A stretch of DNA of 64,000 nt from Glandiceps talaboti (GCF_964340395.1 NC_135552.1:7118994-7182993), one strand, 5' to 3'. Positions 34,302-47,065 are shown, numbered from the stretch's first letter. Notes: generated from the letters alone by a model not told the origin. Numbers and translations: made by a program.

Positions 34302-37300
34302 CTGTATAGGGAAAGAGGAAAGCAAAGATGAAATAAGTCTTGGAATTAATAACAACAGTAGGGGCATAAAGCAACTTAAATTAAGGGTATTTATTTTGGA
34401 TTTTCAAATTGTGTAACAATTTTATCATGGCTTCCTACTTGAAAAATCAATGTGAAACAACATTGACCACATCTGTGTTTCTAACCCAATAAATTGCAAA
34501 AAAATAAATAAAAATGTGTACAACATTTGTTATTATAGAAAAATTACCTAACCTTATAGTAAGTGGTAGGGCCAAAGAGCCTAGAACACTGAGTTGGAAT
34601 TTTAATCATTGTGCTGTATTTATGCATAATGTTAAAAAATCGTATAATTTTCAAAAACCACTCATCATTTGGAATGTCCACCAAGCATTTTTGATATCAG
34701 AATAGCATTTTACATCACTGGTGAAAATATCCTTTGGTACCACTTTTTGGTACCAATCACTTTATGTGACTCATGGACTACATGTATGTCAGTAACCATT
34801 TGACGTAGCAGCTGTAAAAATTATTATGTAGTAAATATCTTACCTGATTAGTGGTAAATCCTGTGATTTCAAACAATGGTCTTTGTATATTGATGTCCTG
34901 TTCTACTCCTATGCCTAGCTTTGCATTGAATGCCTGCAAACAATGAACAGGTTCAAATTTACACATTCAAAAGACTCTAAATTTACGGACAACAATAAAA
35001 TCCTAGAATATTTTTTATTTGTTCGAACAAACAAAGAGTTAAAAATATAGGCATGCAAAAGACTCAAGCAGTGAAAACTTATCACAAGTTTTCAAAAATT
35101 GGTATGTTTTGTGTAGAGATTGATTCTTTTGAGTTGTGTGACATAAAATGTACACTGACACTGAGGGCGCTATAACATGAAAACACATGATTTGCTCTGG
35201 TATGGCCTCAATGCAGTTTATTTGACCCCATTTTTGAGAAATGAATGAATGAATGAATGAATGAATGAATGAATGAATGAATGAATGAATGAATGAAAAA
35301 ATACTACCAGCCAACAGATTCCCTCTCAAGATCCGTATGATGTGAATCTTTCTTTTACATAATCAAAATTTGTTGCAAGGAATAAAGTGAGGACAATGAA
35401 ACCCAGGAACTTTGTGGACTACTAACATAGCAGTCCTGTTGAAAAGTACATGACAAACAACTCTAGCTGCTTTCAAATACCAGACTTAAACACAGAAATT
35501 TACAGGAACTCATTTTTGAACAGCTGAACTATTTGCACATCAGATGACATGGATGTATTCTTTTGTATTTACATGAATTTTATATATTTGCATCATACAT
35601 GTATGCAATGTTCTTTGAAAGTGTAGCTTATTTTTTGTTGTCTAGTGAAATAAATGCCATTCATTCATTCATTCATTGAAGAAATTGAGAAATCTCACCT
35701 TTGTTGCTTGCATCATCCTTACAGGGTCATAATCAACATTAACTTCAACCTTACAAAAAAAATAAAAAAATAAAAACACATTTTACTTCTTTCACTCTAT
35801 TTATATCCTTAATATCTATAAATCTGCCTCACTATAATTTCTAAAAACACTTACGTCGAAAATTGTACAATTTGAACAAATTAATTCAACTAGATATGGT
35901 TTTTTTTGTCCAACTCACTGACTCTCTATATTATATAGTAGAGGAGTAATGTTTAAACTACCTTGCTGACAGGGTGATTAGAATCACACAACAGAAACAC
36001 CACTATCACTCACTTGTGTAATCTAGCAATTCAAACAATGATAGCTTTAGATATTGTTTTACACATTATTCTATTGTTTATGCCGACAGGGCCAATGTTA
36101 TTTCAAACTACATCTCACCACTAGAGGGAGCTATTCATAAAATGCAATACCATCATAGATGTAGATTTGCCCTAACCTGATCTCTCAAGGCCTGTAGTCT
36201 TCTCTCCTTTTCTCTTTCAGCCTCTGCTTGTCTCTCCAATTCTTCCTTTCTTAACAACAACTTATCTTGATTTGCTTGTTCTCTGAAAGCTACCCTGTGA
36301 AGTGGAAGTTTGACAAGCAAAGTGACGTTAAAAAAATCATAATATTATTCATTTTCACAATCTATAATTCCTCCTGCTGTGAGCAAATTGAGCAAATGCT
36401 GAACATGCGCACACAGACGTTATAAACATGAGCCAAGATTTGAATCATTGCATTTGCACGCAAACAGGTGGAAAAAGACAGCAGTCAATCGTATGGCCAC
36501 ATGGGGCGCTATTCAATCTGCTTTCATGCGTGATATACACATACACTGGACAGAACATCCAAACCTAATCAAACTGTTATTCCGAAGCGAAGTTACATAG
36601 CTAGGATATGATATTTCTTTGTAGTATTGTGTCTGAAAACACAAAGTAAATTGACGATTATTGTCTTTATTGATCTTATTCCACTGTTGACATATACCAA
36701 AATTGTTGCCTCATGCCCTTGGTAAAAGTAGATCTACATTAAATCATGTCTTATTCCCTCGAAATATTAATGAGATGACTAATAAGATATCAATCATATT
36801 TCTATCACCAAGCAAACATCAGACAAATAAATTAGCGCAAATATTGCGTTGTCACACAATTTCATGTTCAAGGCAATAATAGATATATAATTTTTTGAAG
36901 ATTTAAAGTTGTAACCAAAACAAAATTTCCATACCTAATTTCCATTATAATAATCCAGCCATCCTATGTTGGAAGTGTACTTAATCAAGACAAGTATAGC
37001 AACATCCTAATCAAACTTGAAAATGATGTGTCTACAAGGTTTTGTACTTCTTTATTTTTTTAAAAATCAATTTGGAACTAAACCATACCAATGTAACAGG
37101 TTTAACTGTCTTGGTTGTCTTATTGTAATTAAAGGCCAGCTACATTCAATATACAGGTGATGAAACAGCTGTCTTACAACATATTACATAATCAAGTCAT
37201 AAACCAAACTGGCCATGCTACAGGCTTTACCACCAGATGAAATAGTAAAGTAAACATATATAGCTAATTAACAATGTACTGTTATCACTGTCTCAGCTAA

Positions 37301-37708
37301 TGAGGACACATCTACACATTCTCAACAAAGTTAAGCTCAATCTAATGGGTAATTTCAAAGTTGAAGATGTTTGAGAAAAAGCAATGATATAGAATAACAC
37401 TTCTAGAATCATCTCACCAAGTTTCAGACTCATTCACTTAGTACTTTTTGAGATATAAGTTTTTGACCAAAATTCACATTTTTACACCTAAATTCCATAT
37501 CACTGATGAGATCATTATGTGCTTAATATTGTTTTCATCTATACACTTCCAGATGCATCCCCATCAAATTTCAGTCCAATCTGCTCAGTAGTTTTGGAAT
37601 TAAAGACTTTTGACAAAAAAGGCACATTTTAGCTCTAATTTACATATTACTGATGGGCTTGTCATGTTATGAACAATTCGGGTTGGCAGTTTTTGAGTTT
37701 AAGTAGTC

Positions 37709-37789
<81 letters not shown>

Positions 37790-40700
37790 ATTGACACCGC
37801 TCGATACCTATAGTACTACTGAACCTACACTGTAGTTCAGTTGTGCTAAAAAAAGTTTAGATACATACACGTATACGAGGCCAAAAAAAAAAAAAAAAAA
37901 AAATTCGGTTCCAGTTTCCTGACCCCACCTAGTTTTTCATTGCTGACCCTAAACTTTTTTTAAAATATTCGAGAAAAAAATTAAAAAACACAAAATTTGT
38001 GAAACCTTGCCAGAAATTGTGGATTCAGAAAATGATATTAACTTAAAAAGACAATATAAAACTGTTTTCCCAATCTGTAATGGCTGTACATCTGATGAGA
38101 AGAAACCAATAACACAGAGACCATATGGAAAACAACGAAAAACATAACTACACTCACATATGGAAAAAAAATATAAAAAATAAAATAAAATAAAAAATCT
38201 ACCTCCTTCACGAATTCAAAATGTTGATCGTAATTGGAACGACAACCACACAATTTGTTTTTTATTATGCCTGATGATTGTTCACTAAACCTACAGAAAG
38301 CTACAGGTTACTGTGTATCACCTACAGGTTACTGTGTATCACCTACAGGTTATTGTGTATCACCTACAGGTTACTGTGTATCACCTGCAGGTTACTGTGT
38401 AATACCTACAGGTTACTGTGTATCACCTACAGGTTACTGTGTATCACCTACAGGTTACTGTGTAATACCTACAGGTTACTGTGTAATACCTGCAGATTAC
38501 TGTGTATCACCTACAGGTTACTGTGTATCACCTACAGGTTACTGTACATCACCTACAGGTTACTGTGTATCACCTACAGGTTACTGTGTATCACCTACAG
38601 GTTACTGTGTATCACCTGCAGGTCACTGTGTATCACCTACAGGTTACTGTGTATCACCTACAGGTTACTGTGTATTATTCTTCAGGGGAGTGATAAAACA
38701 ATTGTCATACCTTTCTTTGTCATGTTCAACTTGTTCTGCTAAATGAGCCTGTAATTCTTGAAGTCTTTTTCTGTCAATTTCTTCCTGCTTTCTCCTGGTT
38801 TCTTCAATTTGGTCATGGTAAGAATCAATCTGAGTAGGGATATCACACAAAGAAATAATTCACTTTATATTTATACACTAATTGTAAATTGAATGTGTTT
38901 CCTTCTGCTGTTTTTATCATCTTCAGATTTACTAGTAGTTAAACACCACATGAGTACATATATGTAATAAAAGTGGTGTTTTACAAGTAGCTGACTGATC
39001 AATAGAAAGATTAATTGATTGATTGATTGGCTGGTTTACCAACTGATCAGATGATTGATTAGGTAATTGACAGATAGATAGATAGAATGAGTGTTTGACT
39101 GTATGAATGATTGTTTGATGGAATGATTGACTGGTTCCGTTGGTTGATTGACTGGTAACCCGTGGTTGGTTGGGTGGGTGAGTGAGTGAGTGAGTGAGTG
39201 ATCGAGCGAGAGGAGACAATAAACAGTGAGAATAGAGAACAATTTGTCTGGTTTACATACCCTTACCCTTATGAATTAGTAATAATATCAATATATGCAA
39301 TATCACAGGTACATATATGGACAATGCCACTTCATGAGATGTAATATATTAAATCTTGATCGAAAATTGATGATGTACATACGATATCAGTTCACACATT
39401 CTTTACTCATAAATTACACTTTCACACATCGGTCTTTTTCTTTTCCTTGTTTGATCAGACTTTTTAATGTCATTATAAAGACTTTCTTATTTGAATGAAC
39501 GAAGTACATTGTCACCGTCATTGAGCATATATGATGTAGATAGTGATGGGTGCCAGGGACCCATCGGTGAAACTTGAAGTGGGTCCCATTCAAATGCATT
39601 GCGTCTTGGATGCGGAATAACATGTTAACACAAACCCTGGTACTGCTTTAGGTTGACTTTGTTAAATGTAACTGCAATCAGCACAAATACAGTCAAACGT
39701 GCCAAAAGAATGAGAAACCAGGTCTTTGATTTTGACATTGATGTAAGACAACACAACTGGTTCCAATTATTGAGATTGTAATATAAAAATAACTGAGAAT
39801 TTACCTTCTTTTTCTGTGTATCTCTTCTCCTCCTTTCCCTCTCAGCCATTTTCTTCTTTTCATTTTCAATTTCTTCTTGTCTTCTTGCTTCAATTTCAGC
39901 TTGGAGTCTCATTTCTTCCATTTTTTGTTCACGCCATTGTTGTACCTATGGGGGGCAAAGATTTGGACAGTAGACACGTTTTACATTACAATCTATTTGG
40001 TCATTCTCACAAACCAGAGCTGTGACACTGCGAAATAACTCTGGCGGTGCCGTAGAAGAGACTGTGGTTTACGAACATAACCTGAATCATCAGCCTTTGT
40101 AGACACTTATAGACATCATAAGTAACACTGACTTGCAGAAAAACAAACAAACAAACAGAATGTAATATAAATACTGTACATATTAGAACAGTCAAAAGCC
40201 TACACCCTCGAGAGAAAATCCTCAGTCATGTACATTGTGTAATCAGAATTTTATTTTTTCAGTGACCTTATGAATATTTCACAACTACTCAAAATTATGC
40301 TAAACACAAGTCAAGTTGGATTCATTTCAACAAAAAATATTGTCTGGATTTGTAACTTAGTATATTTGCATCATTGGTTCTGTGGAGCTTGAAATACTAT
40401 GAGACAAAATTTCAAAGTCGTCATCTCTCATAAAATAATCATAATTAAAACCATGATTGCACAGGTATAACTAGATTGGACACCCTGGACATATGAGTGA
40501 CATTATGGATTCTGTCACTTCTCATCTTCAACTCAACATGATAAGAACCTTTAGACAACTCATATATTTCCTTGATTGAATGAAGAAAAAATATTTAAGA
40601 ATACTAGTAATTTCGAATAATCCGTCAAACATTATGGATTTATTAAGAAAGTGATACAACGTTGACATAGCTTTCATTCATAATTTTTACCTTTCTATAC

Positions 40701-42886
40701 AGTTGGTCACATATCTCTTTCTGTCTCTGTCTGTTAATGGCTTCAATTGTCTCTAATTCTGCTGCCAGACAAGCATCAGCAAAGACTGCCTTGGCTTTAT
40801 GTAAAAGTTCTCTTCTAGATTTGATCCACGAGTTGATCAGCACTTTCCTGTGTTCATGATAATACTTGTGACTTGTGTACCACTCTTCATGTGCAACCTG
40901 CATTGGAATATTGAGAGACAAGCATAGAAGAAAGATTATGTGAAGATTTCTAACTTGGCAATTTCAAAGAAATATAAATTTAAGCTGCACTAGTACTCAC
41001 CAAATCAGCCCTTGTTTTATGCGGTAAATGTCTCTTCATTCTATCCAGGTACAGCATTCTCCTATTTGCCATGTCATGTGGATACTGATCAAGAATTTGT
41101 AGAAACATCTGATGATGATCAGCATCCCAGTTGCCAGAGTCAGACCTACATGTAGGTGACAAACACAGACAACATTACAATTGGAACGTGAGTGATGGGT
41201 GGGTGGGTGTTTGACCATCTACACAAGAGTGGGGAATTCCTTTACAACGGTATAAAGTTTGAACATCGAATGAAGCAATGGGAGGGGGTATATTTGAAAA
41301 GAAATTACTTGTTCACATTAAGTATACAACTACACATATGAAATAGAATGTTATCATATATCTTTCTTTTAAAACATGACCGTATGCTGCACTTTCAGAC
41401 ACACTAACAGCATGAAAGACAATCTTGTTCTCCCATGTCCACAAAAAAACATTTTGAAATGTGTACATCACTAACATTACATTCTATATCACTCCTCATA
41501 CAATACCATACATACCCTATAACTTCCGTATGTCTTGCATCCCATTCCTTCAGTCTTTCTCGGAATTTTTCATCCAGGTACAGAAATTCACAAAGGACGG
41601 ATTCCTTAAGGTATGGATCCGGGCATTCCAATTCCTCAGCTTCATCTGGAATACCATCCAGTACCCATTTTTCATGTACAGTCAGTATATCTTTAAGTAT
41701 AGGATTATTAAGTTCCATTTCTAGATTAAGTTGTTCATCCATTAATCTATCCATAATCATTGTTTGTTGATATACAACTGAATCTACCGTCTTTTCAACT
41801 TTTTCATATTCACCCGATATGTTCCTTCCGCCGTGTCGTAGTTCCTCTTTGTGATCTGCCAACCACATGCCGAGATCCTCTTTCAAGTTCCAGATCGGAT
41901 CTAGAGTGTTTGTTTTGAATTTTTTCTGCTCTGCAGTGTTCTGCATGTCGAGTTCCTCAGCTTCAAGCATAAATGTAGAAATGGACGACTCTTCTAGAGT
42001 GCCATCCTGCATGTATACTTGAAGCTCTTCCTCAGCTTTTTTGCTAGCTGCCAGAAGTCTGGAATGTTCTCTTTGCCACACCATCTTGTGTTGTTTGAGC
42101 AAATGATGTTCTTTACTCTGTTTGGACACATGTGCGAGTTTTTCCATTTTCATGAGAGACTCATTTGCGGCGAACTTTTTCTCAAAAGCAAGCGCTTTGA
42201 GTTTTTCATAATCCAATGGTTTATATCGGTTGCTACCGAGTCCTTCCCTCATTCTGACCATCAAGTTATCTGTACAGTTATAACAATTAAGGTGTATACA
42301 CAAAACACAAACACAAAAGGGAAAGAAGCAGAAATGACAGAATGTGTTAGTTTATGAATAAACAAAGCAATAAGTAAGTACAGCACTAATGCATTATATA
42401 GTACTTTCCTTCAGCTGGTTATAGCATAGCAGACCCACTCTAATTTCGCTGAACCCTGCTTCCACTTTGACTGCCCTTTTCATTTTAAATCCCCGCTATC
42501 CTTTGCTTTTAAGGAATCAAATATTACTACTAATAGTATTGGAATGACTGATACATTGTCTGTGTTTACAATATTTGCTTAATTGTAATATAGGCCTTTA
42601 TACAGAGTGGATCAAGAGATTTCAGAAAATATATAGTTAAAAGAAAGTAATATAATCATTACTTTCTTAGCTACAAACCAATATCAACAAGGGGCACTGA
42701 AGGTGGTCTATAAAGTATAACCTTAATATTGAAATAACATACTATGTTTCTATATATACTCATCCATACAAACATGTATGTTTATTATTATTATTTATAT
42801 TTGTTTGTAACACAGTTCTCATGCTTCCTGTATTTAAACTAGTGCTAGTACATGTACATGTATATAAAAGTATGTATGTATGCATG

Positions 42887-42920
<34 letters not shown>

Positions 42921-43158
42921 TGTATGTATGTATGTATGTATGTATGTATGTATGTATGTATGTATGTATGTATGTATGTATGCATGGATATGTATGTATG
43001 TATGTATGTGTGTGTATGTATGTATGTATGTGTGTGTATGTATGTATGTATGTATGTATGTATGTATGTATATGTATGTATGTATGTATGTGTGTGTATG
43101 TATGTATGTATGTATGTATGTATGTATGTATGTATGTATGTATGTATGTATGTATGTA

Positions 43159-43189
<31 letters not shown>

Positions 43190-43340
43190 ATGTATGTATG
43201 TATGTATGTGTGTATGTATGTATGTATGTATGTATGTATGTATGTATGTATGTATGTATGTATGTATGTATGTATGTATGTATGTACATTTGTACGTATG
43301 TATGTATGTATGTATGTATGTATGTATGTATGTATGTATG

Positions 43341-43379
<39 letters not shown>

Positions 43380-44458
43380 ATGTATGTATGTATGTATGTA
43401 TGTATGTATGTATGTATGTATGTATGTATGTATGTATGTATGTATGTATGTATGTATGTATGTATGTATGTACATGTCTTTGTTAGTTTTTCATTTCAAC
43501 TGGTCACCATGTACATGTACAGACTCATGAATCAAAAGATTGACTGGCAGTAGAAAGGAAACAAAACAATCTGTTGCTTTCTTTTCAACTCTCCATCAAA
43601 TACATGATGGTGTTCTCAACAGGTTAGAATGTGCTATAGATGTAGACACTTTCAACTACATGTACATGTATAACTGCGATTCACATCATCCCAATTCCAA
43701 CTGGTCCCATTTCAACTCGCCACATTTTCAACTCATCCCATTTTCAACTCTTCCCACTCTTTCAAAACAAAGTACTAAAAGTAATTTGCACATCTTTGCA
43801 ATATGATGTACGTGTGCATGTACAATGTATGAAAATCAGGAATGCACTGATAGAAGCATACATGCAAAACACATACACTAGGTAAGACCATAGATGGAGG
43901 AGGGTCTATGGTAAGTTGGTAAGACCTATTTGTGCCCATCATTCATCTCAATTTCCATAAAATCAAAAAACATCCTAAAATTCAAACGATAAAGTACAAA
44001 GTTTTGTAAGATTACTATTTTCAAATCCCTGGAAGCCAGTGAAGTTGTATGAGGATAATTACTGTGATGTGGTCACGATTGCATTTCATGCTTTTTTATA
44101 ATAAAAGGCGTTACAATACTAAGACATACTAAAACACACCATGCATCCAATGTACTGACTTTTCAGTTTGGATTATCCCTCCATTGCTTTGGTAGGAAAA
44201 CCAGACCATTAAAGTTAACAGAGATACTGAAAAATATAATAAAACAATCAGACCAGAAATCCAATGCACTGAAATTGGGGTGAGTTGACTATGTACACTA
44301 TAGTGAGTTGTTGTTAGCATGAGTTGAATGGGACAAAATGAGCCATCACCATCAACTATTACTGGTGGTCCGTTTTTACCTTGGTCATCTGTTCTAGCAA
44401 TCTCCTTCCTACCAGTTCTGTGTTGGCTGAGAAAGGCCTTGTAGTCTCTTCCAGTCAT
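34146..44458 (-). CDS. CCDC148: CCDC148 orthologue, coiled-coil protein, 619 aa, ten coding exons
   Basis: complement(join(34146..34301, 34844..34933, 35699..35749, 36177..36294, 38711..38829, 39805..39945, 40691..40897, 41001..41145, 41516..42269, 44380..44458)). All junctions are GT-AG and the phases add to 620 codons including stop. Recognised as CCDC148 from signatures shared with the vertebrate protein: DNL near the start followed by YKPLDYEKL, ECPDPYLKESVLCEFLYL, LDQYPHD...RRMLYLDRM, FPHK/LPHKTRADL, YDPVRMM, ISDPRYKLDAALRSAGL and the C-terminus KPPRRDMESTVF. Long Glu/Lys/Arg/Gln-rich stretches (exons 3-6) predict coiled coil. Length is close to the human protein. No enzyme motif, signal peptide or membrane segment. 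The precise function is not established; a cilia-related role is sometimes suggested for such coiled-coil proteins but the sequence does not show it. Likely promoter at 46.4-46.5 kb. Confidence 0.93.
34844..34933 (-). CDS. CCDC148: CCDC148 coding exon 9
   Basis: 30 codons, AFNAKLGIGVEQDINIQRPL..., acceptor tgtttgcag, donor CAG/GTAAGA. Corresponds to the vertebrate segment with GIETEEEF...QKPLF. Confidence 0.9.
35239..35296. repeat. (GAAT)n microsatellite in CCDC148 intron
   Basis: About 14 copies of GAAT; a short (ATTC)n follows at about 35660. Confidence 0.95.
35699..35749 (-). CDS. CCDC148: CCDC148 coding exon 8 (17 codons)
   Basis: VEVNVDYDPVRMMQATK; acceptor ttttttgtaag, donor AAG/GTGAGA. 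The DPVRMM motif is shared with the human protein. Too short for ordinary ORF finding. Confidence 0.88.
36177..36294 (-). CDS. CCDC148: CCDC148 coding exon 7
   Basis: Encodes VAFREQANQDKLLLRKEELE... to LQALRDQ, a charged coiled-coil segment; acceptor cttcacag, donor CAG/GTTAGG. Entry phase 2 fits exon 6. Confidence 0.88.
36384..36720 (+). mobile_element. GGGCATGAGG-element right-end copy in CCDC148 intron
   Basis: Begins 'gagcaaattgagcaaatgct' and ends 'accaaaattgttgcctcatg ccc'. Same layout as 16213-16596 but more diverged. Confidence 0.7.
37390..37860 (-). repeat. Inverted relative of the 26735-27400 repeat with (CA)n
   Basis: Contains (CA)n at 37709-37783. It has the inverted themes 'aaatttcagtccaatctgct' and 'cactgtagttcagttgtgc', matching the plus strand at 26.7-27.3 kb. 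Confidence 0.65.
37878..38255 (+). repeat. Dispersed repeat, copy 1
   Basis: Shares with 46720-47065 the phrases 'ctgaccccacctag', 'aatggctgtacatctgat', 'acacagagaccat' and 'ctcacacatg/ctcacatatgg'. Lies in a CCDC148 intron. Confidence 0.75.
38301..38678. repeat. 21-bp minisatellite, 18 copies, in CCDC148 intron
   Basis: Unit 'ctacaggttactgtgtatca' plus one base, 18 copies with few changes. Open in two plus-strand frames (TGYCVSP heptads), which is an effect of 21-bp periodicity. On the transcribed (minus) strand every unit carries TGTAGGTGA and ACACAG, resembling weak splice sites, just after the true donor at 38710. Confidence 0.93.
38711..38829 (-). CDS. CCDC148: CCDC148 coding exon 6
   Basis: Encodes IDSYHDQIEETRRKQEEIDR... 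to EHDKER; acceptor cctactcag, donor AAAG/GTATGA. An 18-copy 21-bp minisatellite begins about 33 bases downstream in the intron. Confidence 0.9.
38995..39205. repeat. Tetranucleotide-rich stretch
   Basis: Mixed (GATT)n, (GATA)n and (GAGT)n imperfect repeats in a CCDC148 intron. Confidence 0.8.
39805..39945 (-). CDS. CCDC148: CCDC148 coding exon 5
   Basis: 47 codons, VQQWREQKMEEMRLQAEIEA... to DTQKKK; strongly charged coiled coil. Acceptor cccatag, donor AAG/GTAAAT. Confidence 0.9.
40691..40897 (-). CDS. CCDC148: CCDC148 coding exon 4
   Basis: 69 codons, VAHEEWYTSHKYYHEHRKVL...; acceptor ccaatgcag, donor AAAG/GTAAAA. Matches the vertebrate HEKYC...RRILISNW segment. Confidence 0.92.
41001..41145 (-). 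CDS. CCDC148: CCDC148 coding exon 3
   Basis: Encodes SDSGNWDADHHQMFLQILDQ YPHDMANRRMLYLDRM to TRADL; donor GATTTG/GTGAGT. The LDQYP signature is diagnostic. Confidence 0.92.
41516..42269 (-). CDS. CCDC148: CCDC148 coding exon 2 (754 bp)
   Basis: From (D)NLMVRMREGLGSNRYKPLDY to ARHTEVIG; acceptor ataactgtacag, donor ATAGG/GTATGT. Largest exon; conserved ECPDPYLKESVLCEF near its end. Confidence 0.93.
42867..43470. repeat. (TATG)n microsatellite, ~600 bp, in CCDC148 intron 1
   Basis: Long GTAT tract with (GT)n interruptions. All MYVCMYVC frames are repeat artefacts. Confidence 0.97.
44380..44458 (-). CDS. CCDC148: CCDC148 coding exon 1
   Basis: MTGRDYKAFLSQHRTGRKEI ARTDDQ plus one base; donor CCAAG/GTAAAA. 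The phase fits exon 2 exactly (G|AT gives Asp of DNL). N-terminus not otherwise conserved, so slightly less certain. Confidence 0.75.
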
Positions 44459-44845
44459 TGTGAGGCGAAGTCAATACTGGTAGAGTATAGTTATACCTTA
44501 TGTTCAGAGGTACAGACAAATTGCAAGTGTTGGTTGGCTGATTGATTGAATCATGGAGGTATATCCCCCCTTATACCTTCATGGTTGAATTGTTCTGTGA
44601 TTATAGTACCATACAATAACTCCGGTAGACTGTGCTGTGGTCTGAATGTAAGAAAACGAGAAATTTGATAAGGAACTTTTATAAATTAATAGAACAAAAC
44701 ATTAGAGAACTTTGGCCATCGAAAAATCGGCCTCATGGTCTTAATGATTTTTGAACTTTATGTTCATTATACATGTATTTCATTGTAATTTAACAATACT
44801 ATTAATCAGAATGTCCATGAGTCCATGTACAAAATGTATGTATAT

Positions 44846-44852
<7 letters not shown>

Positions 44853-44885
<33 letters not shown>

Positions 44886-44913
44886 TGTGTGTCTGTGTGT
44901 CTATGTGTCTGTC

Positions 44914-44944
<31 letters not shown>
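44853..44944. repeat. (GT)n microsatellite
   Basis: GT tract with GTCT interruptions, upstream of the CCDC148 ATG. Confidence 0.95.
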
Positions 44945-45298
44945 AATGATTTTAAATGCTATTGTGTAGTACCATGGATGTATTAGGAGAGAACCCACTA
45001 CATCCATGGTAGTACAAATGTACATTGTATGGATGTTAATGTGCATGTATTTGCTATTGTTGTTCTTTACCATACATATCATGCCTGCATGTACGGTGAA
45101 GAACATGGTGCTACATAAGTAGAGAGTAGAGTGGTGGTTGTGGTGTTTCTCATTACTTGTAGGGATGTACTGTGGTGTACTGTAGGACATGTACATTTGT
45201 ATGTAGCTTAAGAATTGTTGTTTTCCAAAGGAAAATATCACACGAATCCTACTACATGTACTACAAATGTATTTATCAGAGTGTCTAGTCCTACCACA

Positions 45299-45773
45299 GT
45301 GTCACTAGCCGATCCTCACTGGAACGGCTAGTGTCTCCACCCGTGATATTTATTGTCACTGAACCTTTCCCAACAAATAAATCACACAGAGATCCTTAAA
45401 CGCTTCCATTCTACCTTAAAATACCAAGTGCAAACTAATTATTTCATTTCTCGTGCAGCGCACAACCATTCAAAAAGTCTCAGCAGCGACAACCATTCGG
45501 CCAGGCATGTACCGATGTCATGCGTATGCACAATAATGCTGACACTTGTGACACCACCGCTACCAGACTGTATGGAGACTTTTTTGAGTGGTTGTGCACT
45601 GCGCGAGAAATTAAATAATAGCCTTCCATTTGGTGTTTTAAGGTAAAATGGAAGCATTTGAAGAGTTCTATGTGATGAATTTGTTGGGAAATGTTCAGCG
45701 ACGAGAAATATCGTGGCCCGGGGTATCGTGGGTGGTGGCACTAGCCGTTTCAGTGAGGAATGGTTAGTGACAC
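45299..45773. mobile_element. Foldback element with ~200-bp inverted arms
   Basis: Termini GTGTCACTA ... TAGTGACAC. The left arm (45299-45485) and right arm (45570-45773) are reverse complements with few changes; paired phrases include 'tttcccaacaaat', 'cttccatt(c/t)taccttaaaa' and 'gcacaacca'. Loop about 85 bp. Non-coding foldback/MITE. Confidence 0.8.
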
Positions 45774-46448
45774 AGCAGTGGCAGTAGTCTCTCCAATGAT
45801 TAATTACGTGTATACGCTCTATAAAAGGTAGGGGAAATATATTCAAATCAAAACATTGTTATATTTAGCACGTACACAAGGAAAACAACAATAAGAAATA
45901 CGGAATATTACTACACGTATGCTTTAGGACCCGCAGGCACTTGAATCAAACTGTATGATTTTTTTTGTTAAATCACATAGTTTGAATGTAGTGTCTGTAC
46001 TGTGGTAGGACCCTTCCTTCACAAAACAATACAATTTGTGACTTATCCTTCATGTAATGTATGTGTTGCTAAGACGCCCTGGACCATGTAATTACAATAT
46101 CGTTAACAATATGGTAAACTATATTAAATAGTACGTTCATAGCCCTACTTTCGTGAGTAAAATTGTATCAGTTTCATGTATATCTTACCTACCGCGTTAA
46201 ATTCAGGTACCGGCCGAAAAATCGGTAGACTTACTGTACTTACAAGTACGATCCCAGCCAAGTATATGTACGTGCAGATAGTAACGATGGGATGTATAAT
46301 GCACTATGGAGGAATGGCTTCAAAACTACAGTTAATACGATGTCAGAGATTCGCCTAAGTCTTCTGATATCTGCAAAAGTGAATGAATCTTAAAATAACA
46401 CCACTCCGTGAATTTTTGCGAAACCAAAACAAACTCGCTACTTGGGAG

Positions 46449-46495
46449 ACGCCATTTTGAATCACTATGCATGCGCATTGCATCTTGGGACTCCC
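46449..46495 (-). promoter_or_regulatory. Likely CCDC148 promoter motifs
   Basis: On the minus strand, within about 45 bases: AGTCCCAAGATGCAATGCGC (ZNF143/Staf-like), ATGCGCATGCAT (NRF-1-like) and CAAAATGGCGT (YY1-like). This combination is typical of TATA-less housekeeping promoters. It lies 2 kb upstream of the CCDC148 ATG in the right orientation; a 5' UTR intron would be needed. Confidence 0.45.
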
Positions 46496-46719
46496 CCTAG
46501 CGCTATCACAGGGAGCAGGAGGAACAATATTTGAGAATCTGCACAGTTTTCTTTATACTTTTCTATTTTTGCTTCTTGTTTCTCCTATAAGATGATAAAG
46601 ACGATACTATAAATGACTACTGCATTTCCACTACTTTTTATCTCTTATCTTTATATGTTTTCTGCTAATTCACTAAGTGTACACATACAAAATGTAGGTG
46701 TTAATCAGTGTTCCCGCTA

Positions 46720-47065
46720 AGGTCTAAAAAAAATAATAGTTTTGTTCCGGTTACCCGACCCCACCTAGCTTTTGACTGCCGACCCCAAACTTTTTTTAGG
46801 TATTCGAGAAAAAAAATCACAAAAATTGTGAAGTCTCGCGAGAAATAGTGGAAACTGCCAACAACTTAAAAATGCACTCTAGAACTGTTCTTCGAATCTG
46901 TAATGGCTGTACATCTGATAGGAAGAAATAAACAACACAGAGACCATTTGGAAAACAATGGAAAACATGAACTAGACACTCACACATGAAAAAAAATATA
47001 ATAAAATAAACGAAAAAAATCTACCTACCCCACCTATTCTAAAATTGACCGTGATCGGAACAACA
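46720..47065 (+). repeat. Dispersed repeat, copy 2
   Basis: Direct copy of the family at 37878-38255, beginning near 'cggttacccgaccccaccta'. Confidence 0.75.

Noticed and set aside
38301-38678. Possible CRISPR-like array
   Set aside because: No spacers between the 21-bp units and the genome is clearly eukaryotic.
38234-38746. 170-codon TGYCVSP repeat protein
   Set aside because: Result of a 21-bp minisatellite (multiple of three) inside a CCDC148 intron; equally open in another frame.
41435-42357. Plus-strand frames across CCDC148 exon 2
   Set aside because: Antisense shadows; the minus-strand reading matches CCDC148.
42821-43553. Long MYVCMYVC and IHTYIHTY frames
   Set aside because: (TATG)n microsatellite; the same applies at 23.4, 25.3 and 54.6 kb.
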